64,000 bases of DNA from Moniliella sp. 'wahieum' (Eukaryota > Basidiomycota > Moniliellomycetes > Moniliellales > Moniliellaceae): assembly GCA_003971905.1 (NCBI GenBank), contig RSEE01000127.1, positions 62,001-126,000 on the forward strand, written 5' to 3'. The first letter of the stretch is position 1; each line of letters starts with the position of its first letter. The translations under genes were made by a program, and so were the position numbers. The notes below the pieces were generated by a model. The model was given only the letters and a program-made list of their open reading frames with translations. It was not told where the DNA came from and ran no database searches. Positions 48,650 to 60,567 of this stretch are shown here, piece by piece.

Positions 48650-51353
48650 TCACTTCTTCTTGTTGCGCTTCTTGCGATTCTTGTTCTTGCTTCCAGGCGT
48701 CTTGGGAGCGACAGTTTCCACCGCCCCACCCGATGCACTCTCAGTCTCAGGCGGAGGCGAACCGGTCTCCCACTCTTCCTCCTCCAACGTACCTGCGGAA
48801 GAGGCCGGACTGGCTGGCTCCGACACAGAGTTGGGATTGGTGGCGACGCTGCCTCTGATTGAGAGGAAGCGGAAGAATCACCGGATGAAGCAAGAGGTTC
48901 TTCAGCCTGAATGGAGGGAATCGGTTCCTCATGATTGCTCTGCAATGGGGTCTCTTCCACAGCAGGAGCCGATTCCGCAGCGGGAGCAGATTCCACAGCA
49001 GGGGCCGATCCCACCTTCGAAACTGACGCCCCAGTGGATTCGGGCTGACTTCCTCGGCGCTCCGGACGGGGGAAGGGTTGAGTCGTTTGGTCGACAGGAT
49101 GGGGCTCCGGCTCTGTATTGCTCGACACATCAGTCGGCTCGGGGGTGGGGACGGCGGTGTGCATCGTAATTTGCGGCAGCAACAGGAAGCGGAGAGGACA
49201 CTTGATCTTCACTCGGCTCGGGAGGCTTAGTGATGGGGTCTGCGGCCGCCACCGACGCAGGCGGGAGATCTTTCTCCTGCCCAACCTCCACTCCGGTCTC
49301 CACCCCAGGCTCCACCACGGTCTCTTCTCCAGCCTTCTTCCCAGTCCCATTCCCGGTCTTCTCACCTGAAACAACCTCGAATTCAGGCACATCTCCTTTG
49401 CTCTCCTCCATCTTGGAGAGAACAGGTGAGGCAGGGGTTGGGGCAGGGATAGTAGTAGGTGCTTCCGATGGCGCAACCGCTTCCTCCAGTTCCGAGCTTA
49501 GGGAAGGAGGGGTCGCAGTGACGGGCGAATAAAACTGGTTCGGGTTCGGGGCTGGCGAGTGGCACGCTCGGCTCGGTGCGATGATGAGCAGAGGAGACAG
49601 CATCTGACGTGGCAAGTAAGGACTCGGAACCGACAGTTTCAGATGTGGAGGGGTTCTCCACCTCAGATGAAGTCCCTTCGGTTTTCTCCTCGCCCGCATC
49701 AGACACTGCGACTGAAGAAGTAGGCGCCGAACTCTCCATTGGGGTTGCTGCCGAAGGCGCAACAGTGGCGTCACTCGTAGCATGAGCCTTAGGTTCCAAC
49801 GGTTCAGACTCGGTCGGGACCACAGAGGCCAATGGGGATGGAGAGGGCTCAAACGTCTCAGAGGCCAGAGCTGGTGGTTGGCCGGGGAAAGGGTCAATGC
49901 AGCGGGGGTGCGCTCGACTGAAGGGGAAGCGGTCGCAAGTCCATGCTTGATCGGGGCAGCAGCCTCTTCCGTTTCCTTGGCCAGCATAGTGGCCACCGCG
50001 GCCTCGGCCCCACCCTCGGCCTGGGCAGCGCGCAGCATCTCAGCATCATGTTCAGTTTTGCGCGCATGCATGTCTTGCATATGTTGCTCGTCCAGACCCA
50101 CCAACTCTTCTTCCACGTCATCCTCGGGCTGAATAGCCCAGGCATCTGCACCTTGTCTCGACGAGGTGGGCGACACGTTCGCCTGTCCCACCCTGAGGGG
50201 CGAAGAGGAGGCCACAGCATCCATGCTTCCCAACTGCGGCTCCGCTGCGGTCTGAGGCACTGGAGGGGAGCGGGAACAGGAGAGAGGCAGTGGAAGCTGG
50301 AGGAGAAGTGCCACTTGGCTCATTAACCGTTGTTGCGTTCTCTTGCTCTTTGAGCGCACGCGCTTTGTTACGAGGAAGACCCAAAGACAACTTTTCTGAT
50401 CCTGGTAGGCCACCATCAGTGATACCAAGAGGCGAGAGAGGTGTGACATCCAAAGCGGAGGCAGCAGCTGGGGAGGCGGCAGAGTTGGCTGACGGGGCGG
50501 CTGCTTCAGCGTCAGCTGCTGCTTCCGCTTGTGCTTCTGCTGCTTCTGCTGGCGCATTTGCTGAAGTTACAGTTGTAGACGAGGGGTAAATGGGCGGTTC
50601 CTCCGCAATGCCCAACAGGGATCGCAGCACACGGTTCTCCTCAAGTAAGTGCTGCTCATGGACTTGGCTCTCAAGAGCTGCGTCGGCAGCATCAGCAGCA
50701 GGGTCGTGCCACTTGCCGAAATAACCGCCGGAACCATAGAATGAGGGCATGCGAAGCGCTGGGGCTGGAGTTGTGACCAGAGGCAGACGTTGAAGGGTCG
50801 AGTGGGGCGTCGGACAAGGCATCGGGATCTTCGCCCTCAGCAGCGCGAAGCGCACGACGAACAAGAGAGCCGAGGTGTTCGAGCGTGGCAGTACTTGCAG
50901 AGCTGGCCGTCAAGACCGCCTGGGCCTGGTGGTTGTAGCTTTGGCTGCTGAGCTGGCGCTCGTAGTGGGAGGTGAGGTTGAGCACGTGGGACTGGGTTGC
51001 GTGGCAAAAGGCGCGGAACTTGGCCATGACCTGTTCCAGGGTATGGTGGTAGTCGCGAGCAAGGAGCGTGAGCTGGCGGTTCTCATACGACAGGGCATTG
51101 TTGTCGCGCACGAGGCTGACATGGAGGCGCTCCAGCTCGCTGCTATACACCTCGTTGGTGACATCGACGTTGAAGCGGCGCAGGGCAAAGCCAGTGCGGG
51201 CATGGTGGAGCTGGCCCTTGAGGTCGTCGGCCTGGCGCTGGAGGACGGCCGCGCGTCGCGATTGGACTTGAGCTGGGCACTGAGCTCGCCAAGCAGGGCC
51301 CAGAGCTGGGAGACTTCGTCGCCAGCGTCGCCGTCGACGGGCACCATGGACAT
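48650..51353 (-). CDS. SIKE/FGFR1OP2-like coiled-coil protein (STRIPAK)
   Basis: This is a probable homolog of SIKE/FGFR1OP2, called SCI1 in Sordaria, a coiled-coil subunit of the STRIPAK phosphatase-kinase complex. From the start at 51353 (MSMVPVDGDAGDEV) the N-terminus is helical. The family pattern is visible in LSYENRQLTLLARDYHHTLEQVMAKFR, compared with the ENK.L...LE.HQ.ALE.IMSKYR pattern of animal SIKE. It continues with LGSLVRRALRAAEGEDPDA and VHEQHLLEENRVLRSLLGI. The long remainder is Ala/Pro/Ser/Glu-rich low complexity. It ends in a basic tail (KNKNRKKRNKKK) with the stop at 48650-48652. The frame shifts many times in the low-complexity part. It is the only conserved gene between the two inverted arms. 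Confidence 0.65.
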
Positions 51354-52084
51354 GGCGAGGAAGGGGGCGGCGGTGGAGCGGACGGACGGCTGCAAGCTCT
51401 CGGCCAGCTAGCCAGCTCGGCTGCTCCAGCACCTCACCGCCTCCCAGGGGCGGATCGCTGCAATTATGTCAGCGCCCTGCCGGAACGGCGGTGCAGCATC
51501 CAGCGCCCAGCCGCTGCAGGCTGGCGCTGCGCCGCACCGTCACGCGCCACGGCCCTTCGTCACCGGTTGCTTGCCCCGCCTGCTGCGGGCGCGGGGCGAG
51601 GCACTGCTGCAGCCGGCCTATCACAGGGACGCGTGCCGGCGTCCCAATACCCAGCGCACGACAAGTCTCCATCTCGCCTCTCTGTATTCCTCCCTCCACA
51701 CCGGGCAGAGTGCCCAACCCCCGGCTACCACAGCTCGGTTCCTCTGCCCACCCCGTCTGCACCCGTCACGGCGTCCCTCCCTTCCTTGACCAAGGGGACC
51801 ATTTATATAGCTTTCCATGCCCCTCTCTGGCGCGGATTCCGATCCTATCAAGCGCGAGATGTGGCATGGCGACGACGATTTTCATACAAGCTTAGGACCT
51901 ATAGTACAAAACGGCCTCAGTACTAAGTAACTAGCCAGGGGAAGGCAGATCAGGCATCAAGCCCCTCCGACGAAGAGGAGAAGAGCAGGAGTACGAGTCT
52001 AGGAGGTTCGCCCCAAGATGTAACAGCCCACAGAACGGAAGGTCGTGACTCATGGTATGTCTCTTGCAAGGGCTTTTGTTGTTG

Positions 52085-52382
52085 GTGGGATTCCAGCGGG
52101 GCTCGGGACAACTGGAGAGGCCTCTCGGCATATAGCTCGATGAGGCAAGTAAGAGGAGGAGTTCCCTGTACTGTGTATGGATCAGATTGACGGAAGTGGG
52201 GACGCCAATTGTAACAGTTGGGGCTAAGAGTGAGAGAGACAAAAGAGCCTGTGAGTGACGGGGACAAGGCTGTTGGGGGAGGGAACAAGAGGCATCGGGC
52301 AGTAGGGAAGAGAAGCACAAGGATGGGAAAGGGCGAGATACACAGGATGCAGCGTTGGAAATTAGAGCGAATACCTTCGGCG
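52085..52382 (+). repeat. Direct repeat R1, left border of arm B
   Basis: It aligns in the same orientation with parts of 59983-60567. Shared blocks include 'cgggacaactggagaggcct', 'aagtaagaggaggagtt', 'atggatcagattg' and 'ccaattgtaacagttgggg'. By eye identity is about 90%. R1 lacks about 285 bp present in R2. It ends only some 16 bp before arm B homology begins. Confidence 0.8.
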
Positions 52383-52398
52383 ACACCAATGTGAGTTG

Positions 52399-53367
52399 AA
52401 GGTGCCAAATGATTGTTCGCCCCCCTCAAGAGATGACTTTGCCCCCCGTCAGAACCATTCGCGAATGGCGCGAGACAGACGTGCCACCCACAGCGCCAAC
52501 CTTCCAATCAGCGCCAACCTTCCAATGGCATCTGCGTCCCAGCATGAATTGGATACCGATGACTTCGGACCTTTGAAGGACATCCTGGTACGTCATTCAA
52601 GTCCTACCGTCTACATTGCTAACGATTCAATATGGGGTACCGCAGGATCAGGAACAGGCAGCGTGGTTCAACGAGTTAACAGTTTCCTGGCCCGAAGACT
52701 GCAAACTGCAGTGCTTGGCTCTCCTAAAAATTGCCCAACTTTACCCAGAATACCCTATTCCAACCCTCTCCAAGCTCAACGCCATTGAGGAAGCGAGTGC
52801 TGGAAAGCCCAAGGACGTATTTCAACGGCTGATGGCCGTGCAAAGCAGGTGTCTACTAGGAGCCTTGTGGACATTCTTCCGCTAATGTACGAATCAAGAG
52901 AGCTGCGGGAGGCTATGAGTGACATGCCAGTCGTTCGCGACCTGTGCGAGAACATCAGTGACGGCTCACGCTACCGGACAGTTCGACAACCTTCAATACG
53001 TCTGAGCGACGAGTCACTTCTTTGGCTCCATATGAGCCAGCGTTATGGTCTAAAAGAGCTGGGGCTGCCCTGAGGCTCGTGAGGCCGACCGTTTGGTTTT
53101 GGAAAGAGGATACTGAAGGGACTCGAGATGCCATGGCGATCATTGAGCAACTATATACGACTTGACCGGCCCCTGGCTACTGGTACCGAGTCTGATCCTA
53201 TTAGTTCGACGAGGACGGGCAAAGAGCGCGTCGTGCTACTGAGCACCCTTGGGTCCTTAGGCGAAACGGCACGTAGGGTTAAACTTGTCGACACTGAAAA
53301 GGGAAAGCGATTATGCCGCCGAATCCTTGCCGAGTATTGTCTCCCGATCCCGAACGCATCAAGGTTA
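52399..53367 (+). pseudogene. Truncated copy of the multi-exon gene, arm B
   Basis: It starts abruptly at the KVPND of the third 65-residue repeat and follows arm A closely through LVDILPLMY.SRELREAMSD, VWFWKEDTEGTRDAM and SPDPERIKV. After 'catcaaggtt' near 53367 it jumps to sequence homologous to A 43345, just past the stop codon of the full copy. Thus both the N-terminal finger region and the entire C-terminal half are missing. An 18-bp tandem duplication (SANLPISANLP) lies near 52493-52530. There are additional frame breaks. It is not expected to make a functional protein. Confidence 0.85.
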
Positions 53368-53542
53368 GATGATAAAGAATGAAAGGACCAAACAACATGC
53401 TGCGACCAAAAGACGGAAGGACTAGTCCTGGTGATCGGGTCAATGGTGGTGGCCACAAGAAGAATGGGACGAGCTGGGAGGGATTCGAGTGGGCATCAGC
53501 TGGAGCAGAGTGCAGTGGGTATGCTTAGTAGCGAGATGAACG

Positions 53543-53603
53543 TATGAACACAGTATGCACACAGTATGCACACAAGTATGCACACAGTATCCACACAGTA
53601 TAA
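53543..53603. repeat. Minisatellite, arm B
   Basis: About four copies of AGTATGCACAC, the reverse complement of the arm A minisatellite at 43083-43172, at the homologous position. Confidence 0.85.
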
Positions 53604-54042
53604 GTAGATTATGGTGTCCGTCTCCCCTACCTCCACACCACTCTTCGATTCTCTCTTAACCTCGTCCAGACTCACTGTGGCCGATCCCGTGTGATGGCCA
53701 CACCTATATAGTCCAACTGGTCGGAGAATACCCTCCGTGTTCCATGTGGTACAACTCATGGAGATAGTAGTAGTGGCATTAGTTACAAAAAATATACCCT
53801 CGCTTATTAGTCGGAGTAAGCGGAGGCAAGAGGGGTGTGCAAAAAGAGTAGGCATGTGCAAGCACACGCCTCTCCAGTTTTGGTGTCGGAACAACAAAAC
53901 CCATAAGAAGGCAAAGGTGAGTAACGACTCGTATGGTCGTCAGGAACATCGAAGACCCCTATGATCATCAGGAGCATCGAAGACCCCAAAGCGCGGCGCC
54001 AGCATCAGCGGCTGTCTCAGGGATCAGAGTTGACAGAGCCGT

Positions 54043-55972
54043 TTAGAGATTCTGCCAAGCCTGGAAGAGGGGAGTGCCGAGACCACTGGCCGGGTCCCAG
54101 CCCTGCTTGGCAGGGAAGTAGAGAGTGTTATCTTCAAAGCATCCACCCGTCTTGCCCGTAGTAAGGTCGGTTAGGGCCGAAGGGTTGTCGTACAGCTTGG
54201 AGTGGAACCAACCCACGCGGCCCTTACCGTTTTGCTCGCGGTAGTTGTTCAGCAAGGCAATGTGAGCTGCCACAATGGGCGCGGCAGCGCTGGTACCGCC
54301 TACGGTCGTGTCTTGCCCCGATACGGTGATCTGCACGTTGAGACCAAGGGCAGCCAAGTCGGGGAAGGCGCGGCCATTGCGGTTGTACTTGCCGCTGTCT
54401 AGGTTGCCAATGCTGTTGACATACGACTTGACTTGGCTCGCTTGGTACGAAGGGGCGTCAAAGATGTTGGAGAAGCCAGCACCACTGTGTTCATTTGAGT
54501 CAGAAATTAGCACAGCAGCTTGGTAACTAAGAGGAAGGGAATAACAGTGAACGTACCTCCAGAAACCGCTCTCGTTGCTTCCATCGACCGGGACCTCGGG
54601 GCTCGTGTTCTGGGTTGCACCTACAGACAAGATGTAAGGGCAGCCAGAGGGGAAGGTGGGGTTGAATGAAGAGTCACACGTCTCTCCCGAAGATGCCTGT
54701 GTTCATGAGAGCGATCCAGACGAGAGAGTCAGTTAGTACATAAATCAAAGGACGTGTGTTGGTGATCTCGGAAGAAGGATGGGTGGGAGATACGAGATGA
54801 ATATTAGGAAATGGGACAAACCTGGTTGGAGTTGACACCGTTGTCGCCTGAGGCAACCACAACCGTAGTACCTCCCGCCGTCAACTTCTGAGCAGCGTTG
54901 CAAAGCGAATGGGCATCACTGGGAGAAGTTTGACTCATCGTCACCGTACGAGATAGTAATCACACCGGGCTTGGTGCTACAACAGAAAGTCAGTTGGATA
55001 GAACAGCAAAGAATGGAAAATCAATTACGCACCTCTGGCCGAGAACGTAGTCAAAACTGTCGACAAAGAAGTCGTCATTGGAAGGGTTGCTGCTGCCGTA
55101 GGAGAGGAATGTGGTGTGGAGGGGGGCACTGATGCCACTAACCATTTCCACATCGAGCATGGACTCGGTACCAGGGTTGCTGGGGTCATTCGTGGCACCA
55201 CCCGCAGTTCGATGGTGACCTTGTATGAACCATGGTCCGTCTGGGATTGCATGAACGAGGTGAGGTCGCTCTGCGAAACGTACTCGCCAACATAGCCCAT
55301 GACGAGGGTGTCAACAGTCCCGCTCTGGGGGCTGGGTGTGTAGCCGGAAGACTGATACTGGGACTTGATGCAGCTGATAGAGATGGCGTCGTCGTTGCAG
55401 CCACCGGCACTCGCAGTGCGCTCTTCGATCATCTTTTGCTTCAGGATGGGAACGGAGCGGCGAATATTGTTGAACGACGTAAAGGGGTGAACGTTGAGGA
55501 CAGCATCTTGCAGCTCATCCGGCACAGTGTATTGACTAGTACGCAAGATTTTGTTGCCCGTGACACTGTGAGTGTATTGGGACAGATTGGCTGACCAGCT
55601 GCGTTGGCTTCTTCGGCCGAGTGAGTGACGGTGATCTTGTCCCCCCACTTGTTGATTTTAATGTCTTTTCCTCCAAACTTGGTCAAGTGAGCCTTGACCG
55701 ACTGGACGTGGGCATCCGAGGCACGAGTGTAGCCCTGGAGCTCTTCATCCGAGAGCCACTTGCTGTCCGACTTGGCAATCTCAGCCATCTTGTTGTCCAG
55801 CGCCGCCTGGCCTGCGGCCGGGAGCTGCACCGAGTAGGTCACCTCAGTAGAAGGGTCGACTGGGGTACCGACGGAGTAAACATGGGGGATGCTTAGGCGC
55901 AACAATGCGCGCCTGGGCGCCAGCGGCGGCGGCCAGAACGAGCACGGAAGTGAGGAGGTTCTTGTTGAACAT
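54043..55972 (-). CDS. Sedolisin-family (S53) serine protease, arm B copy
   Basis: This is a second copy of the secreted protease, on the opposite strand. From 55972 the signal peptide is intact (MFNKNLLTSVLVLAAAAGA), unlike copy A. The prodomain, EAMLDVEMVSG-type Glu/Asp region, GGTSAAAPIVAAHIALL and GWDPASGLGTP all match copy A, and here the end reads LFQAWQNL in frame with the stop at 54043-54045. A three-base difference after RIVAPK (near 55900), and shifts near 55590 and 55195, disturb the frame. The catalytic C-terminal 150 residues are one continuous frame. Introns occupy the same places as in A. Of the two copies, this one looks closer to functional. Confidence 0.88.
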
Positions 55973-56048
55973 GTCGGAAGGAGCTGCGAAGGTAGCGGGT
56001 CAGGCAGGGGCTGTGAACAGTGCATGCTCAGCGCGTTTCCCGACCAGG

Positions 56049-56056
56049 CTTATATA
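56049..56056 (-). promoter_or_regulatory. TATA box of arm B protease
   Basis: TATATAAG on the minus strand, 76 bp before the ATG, at the same distance as in arm A. Confidence 0.65.
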
Positions 56057-56307
56057 CATACCATCACCACTGACGCCAACGGCGATGCAACACATGATCA
56101 TCGATATCCTCAGCCTCCTCCGCACCCCTCCCCCCTGCCGACAACCTCGATAAATGATCGCTTTCAGGCTGGTGATCGCGTGATCTAAGCATGGCTTGTA
56201 ACATGATATGCTTTCGGATCGCATGCCACAGACATGTGTTACGACGCGAAGTGGCTGATGCCAGTGACGTACTGATGGCGCTGATAGGTATGGCCTGTTG
56301 ACAGGTA

Positions 56308-56320
56308 AGTACTAAGTACT
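56308..56320. repeat. Heptamer pair, core AGTACT
   Basis: AGTACTA (56308-56314) followed directly by AGTACT (56315-56320). Confidence 0.8.
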
Positions 56321-58309
56321 CTCAGGTTCTTGGCACCAACGTAAAAGGTTTACTAGTTACTACGTTTATTAGTACTCACGCGTCACGAACAGCACGATCT
56401 CATTTCTGTACTCTGCCATACCACATGGTATAGACATGTGGTTTAGACAGGGCCGACAACATCTGCGGAGGTATTTATATTATCCCTTTTCGGAGCTTTG
56501 GGTTAAACCGGTTACATGTTACAGGTTACCGGTTACTGCAGATACGATAGGCACTGTATTAGGAGGCCCTGATGGGCCTGATGCATGATATACTTCAGCC
56601 TGAGACCTGAGCTCAGGCGTGATGCGTGATGCAGATCGAAGTGGCTTGAAGCTTGAGCTTGAGAGGCTAAGCGCTGAAGCTAGCGCGCTCAAGAGCCTCC
56701 GCCTGTGAGCATATGAGGCCGGAGGTATGTCTGTGAGGCCTGAGTATATGAGCGATGAATATGAGCGCATTACACCGGTTTGCTCGGACCCCTGTCTCTC
56801 CTCTATACCAGGCCCGAGACTCAGTCTCAGTCTCAGGATCTCAGGACCACAGGGCTATACCACATGTAACAGTACTCATTGTTCGCTTTAAGATGTCGAT
56901 AATCGACAAAGAAGAGATAAGACCGGTGTATATAACCCGGAGCTTTTGTAACATGCGTATAACATGTTAACATGTCGATTAAAAGGTTTATAACTTCCTC
57001 ATTATTCGATCATCGCAATGTATAACGGCGCTTGGAGAGAGATTCTCGATAGCACGTAACGAGAAGGGAGGAGACGATTGATCTATTGATGATCATGAGA
57101 TCCGCGAGAGGACGCAATATGCAGGACGCAAAACATATGATGTCGGTGAATGACATTGGCTGAATCATGAATCATGAATTGATGATCGACAATGGCAGTT
57201 CTTCGCAACGGAACAAGTGAAGCCGAACAGCGACCAGCACTGTGGCCTTGCTTGCCCATGCCACGTCTCGCTGCATAGGCGTGGGGCCCTGGCATCGAGC
57301 AGGTGGAGGCGTGTGCCCAAAATGATCGAGATGCATCAACGTTGTTCAGCCGAGCGACGCTTGACGCGTGATCGCTGATCAATGATCCTGACGTTGATCT
57401 TGTTGATCTCTCCCGGGCATTGAGCCAGTGTCCCACAGCACGATGAATGGACGTCACGTCCAATCGATGAGCGGCTCAGTGGCTCGGTGCAGCACCAGCC
57501 TTCGGGGGTGTCTCAGGGGGTTCCTTGGTCTGTTAGATGCACATGGCCATGCAGCATCCTTACGAACCACTGACATGTGGCCATGTGATGTGTGATGCAT
57601 GTGAGTGATGCTATTGTGGCTTGGTTAAGATCGAAAGAACAGGTAAAACCGGTTACCGGTATTCGATGCACTTGTGAAGCTCTTGAAGCTTGAAGCTTAA
57701 CGCGTACTGATGCGCTGATGCATGATGTGTATGATAGCGCCTATCCATTATCGATCATCGGCCTCATCGGATACCACCTGCTTTCCCCGCCACCTTTTCG
57801 TGCCAAGGCCTCTCCCAACGCGCTCATCTGCGACGACGCAGCCGCTCCGTCACCTTGCTTTGCCAAGCATTCTGTTGAAAACCACACGGGTACTACTGAG
57901 GGCTGATGAATCCATCTGTTTTGAGAGCTGAAAAAGGGTCGAAAGCTATAGGATGGCGTCTGTGTTCCGCCGACATAGTGGCCAGTAGACCAGGTAGACC
58001 CTGGTAGACCAGAGGCTAATGTGCAAACAGTGATTGCTCGAGACCTCTGATATTGATGATCGACAATCGATAATCGATAAGCCAATCGAGCTAATCAATC
58101 GTTCACATGTCGATTATGCACCTGAGGCCCTGAGTCGGAGGCTTGAGGGCCTTACCAATGGAATATGGGTAACCAGTATAGCTGGTGAAAACTTTATTGT
58201 TGGGACCCGTGGTCCCGTACTTAGGCCAAGGTGCCTCATCACCCTTCACCCCTGATTTGTCCTCCCAAGCCTCCACGTGTATACTCAGGCTTGTTTGAAC
58301 CCCTGTCCC

Positions 58310-58900
58310 TAGGTGGCACAAGGCTTAGACCTCAACCACCACCATCGCGATTTGCATTGCTCTACATCTCCAGAGGTTCTCACCCAATCCTTGGGTTCCT
58401 CCGGTCTTACATTTATAGCCGGTGTTTTACTCCTGAGGTGCTGGGCGATGGAAGAGAACCACATCGCAAAGGGGCCAGGGATGTCTTCGTGTGTTGATGC
58501 CATATTATAGGCTACACAGCCAGTCGCGTCCAAGGCGAAATTGTATTTAGCACAAAGTCCAAGGCAATAATTTTGAGTGGCACTAATTTCTAACCACGTG
58601 AGACGCCTACAGCCTTTTTGCAGTCCAAGGTACAAATGCCTTGGTGCTCTCCAAGGTAAATCTGGCCCTGCCAAAGGCCGTCATATCAACCCCAAATTGC
58701 CTTCGTCGTCTCCAAGTCCACTTCTTCTTCAGTTTCCTCAAGTACAAATGGCCTACATTCACGGGAAGGCTAGTACTACGGCCTTCGAATGTGGCAACGC
58801 TCACTGGAAGCCATACTGCATACCGGCAGCGAGGTTCGTTAGAATGAATCAAATGCATTTCGGGCGATGGTCGACAAGAGCCCACGAAGAAAGGATAGAA
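58310..58900 (-). pseudogene. Frame-broken gene remnant specific to arm B
   Basis: Minus-strand reading gives coding-like pieces in two frames: GRARFTLESTKAFVPW in one, then PWRAPRHLYLGLQKGCRRLTW and NMASTHEDIPGPFAMWF in the other. The 3' part overlaps fragment F. No family is recognised. Because arm A lacks most of it, it is either an insertion into B or a loss from A. Confidence 0.35.
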
Positions 58901-59982
58901 ACGTGAGATTCAGGATGAGCAAGTTCGTGTACCGCAGTTTGGGCATTCGGGTTCTAAGTGCGAAGTACGAGGGGAGTTTGCCTCGGTTGGCCTCGCAATT
59001 CTCTTGTCCATCATGAGCACATCGATCCATACCCTAATGAACATTTGGCGGTTAGGAGCGGAGCCTTCCCTCGTCTCAAATGTACGCATGCACTTGGCGC
59101 TGAAGTGATTGGACCTTTGCTTGCACCGGTTTTCCTGACAGAAACTGTAAAAGGCTTAGCCAGTGAAATGAGTCAATCTCCAAGCAAGGCAGAGTCGGGG
59201 GAGAATGGAAAAGATGTTTAGTAACGAGTAACATGGTTAGTAACGAGTAAGATGGTTATACACACCGCTTCCTGTACTAATGCCTGTTCCAGCGCCACCA
59301 ACTCATTTGCTGCGTCCCAGTGGGGAAGTCCGGACCAGGGCTTCTTTGCTACTCTCCCCAGGTGGATTCGAGGGACACGGTTTGATCGTTTTGACTCGCT
59401 TATATGTTGACTGTGATCATCCGGCTCCCAGTCTGTAGACCAGGTTCGCCTCGGTTTCATCGGCTGCCACGCTGGTGTCCCAGCGTGTTATTGTCCCTGT
59501 GCTCTGCACTCTCCTGTGTGACTCACTGGCCCTGTGCCTAGTCCGGCCTCCGATATAGATGCCTCTGTACCCAGACTCAACTCTGGCTCTAATAATCCAT
59601 CACCTTCTCCTCATCCTTCTGCCCGTCTGGCTCCCTATATGCCAACATTATACACGCCTCTGCCTCACTCCTTAGGCCTTACCATTCAGTGGATCTTGTT
59701 AGTTTCGTTTGTTGCTAACGCGTGGTTCAAGGGAGTGGAAGTGGGTGATTAGGATAACTTGACTGCTCTCGGGTCTTCTTATATGGAGCAGAAAGATCCG
59801 GTGTCTTCTTTGAGAGGGGATCAAGACAGTGGCGTGTCGCAATGACATATCGGGATGGGCCGGTTTCAGGATGGTTAATGGTACAACAGGGCCTCAGATT
59901 GGGCAGTGGGTTGTAGGGACGAATCGGCACCATATATTGGCGAACAAGTCTATACGATCCATGTTCCATCACAAAGAGCCGG

Positions 59983-60567
59983 TGGGACTCGAGCGGGGAT
60001 CGGGACAACTGGAGAGGCCTCTCGGCACATAGAATAACGGACTGCTTGTGTGGTAAGGTTACGCACAGGCACCGTCCTAGGCAGTAGTAAAACGTGCCTG
60101 AAGCCATTCGTACTCAGGGGCGGGGATAAAGGCAGTGGGGACAAGCACTGACCAAAATTGGATTGAAGGGGGAGGGGGGAAACAGTGATTGGAGCTGAGA
60201 CCAGAAAAGCTTCGACTGAAAGTTCCATGGATTGGATTCTGCAAAGCCAAAACACTGAGTGGCGGACAATCAGGCCCGAAAGGTGTGGGAATCAGAAAGG
60301 CGAGGAGGCGGAGAGAGAGATAAGCAAGTAAGAGGAGGAGTTGCCTGTACCGTGTATGGATCAGATTGGCGGAAGTGGGGAAGCCAATTGTAACAGTTGG
60401 GGCTAAGAGTGAGAGACAAAAGAGCCTGTGAGTGACAGGGAGAATGTCAAGGCTCTGTTGGTGGGAGGGAACAAGAGGCATCGGGCAGTCGGGAAGAGAA
60501 GCAACAGGGAGGGGAAGGGCGAAATACAGAGGATGTGGCGTTGGAAATTAGAGCGATGACCTTCGGC
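59983..60567 (+). repeat. Direct repeat R2, right border of arm B
   Basis: It is the same-orientation partner of R1 (52085-52382). The first 35 bp and the last 255 bp align with R1; about 285 bp in the middle (60035-60320) are extra. It starts where arm A/B homology ends. Confidence 0.8.

Larger units (their letters stand above)
52399..59970 (-). repeat. Arm B of large inverted duplication
   Basis: This is the reverse-complement partner of 36905-46918. It contains the truncated multi-exon gene, the second protease gene and their flanks in mirror order. Arm-specific pieces include a segment of about 700 bp (58510-59225) not seen in A and fragment F at 58240-58480. It is bracketed by direct repeats R1 and R2. 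Confidence 0.9.
55973..59982. other. Protease upstream region in arm B, no gene
   Basis: This is the mirror of 36905-40729 with many indels. It carries heptamers such as AGTACTA/AGTACT (56308-56320) and ACCGGTT/ACCGGTA near 57645. No coding region is supported, apart from the frame-broken remnant noted at 58310-58900. Confidence 0.6.
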
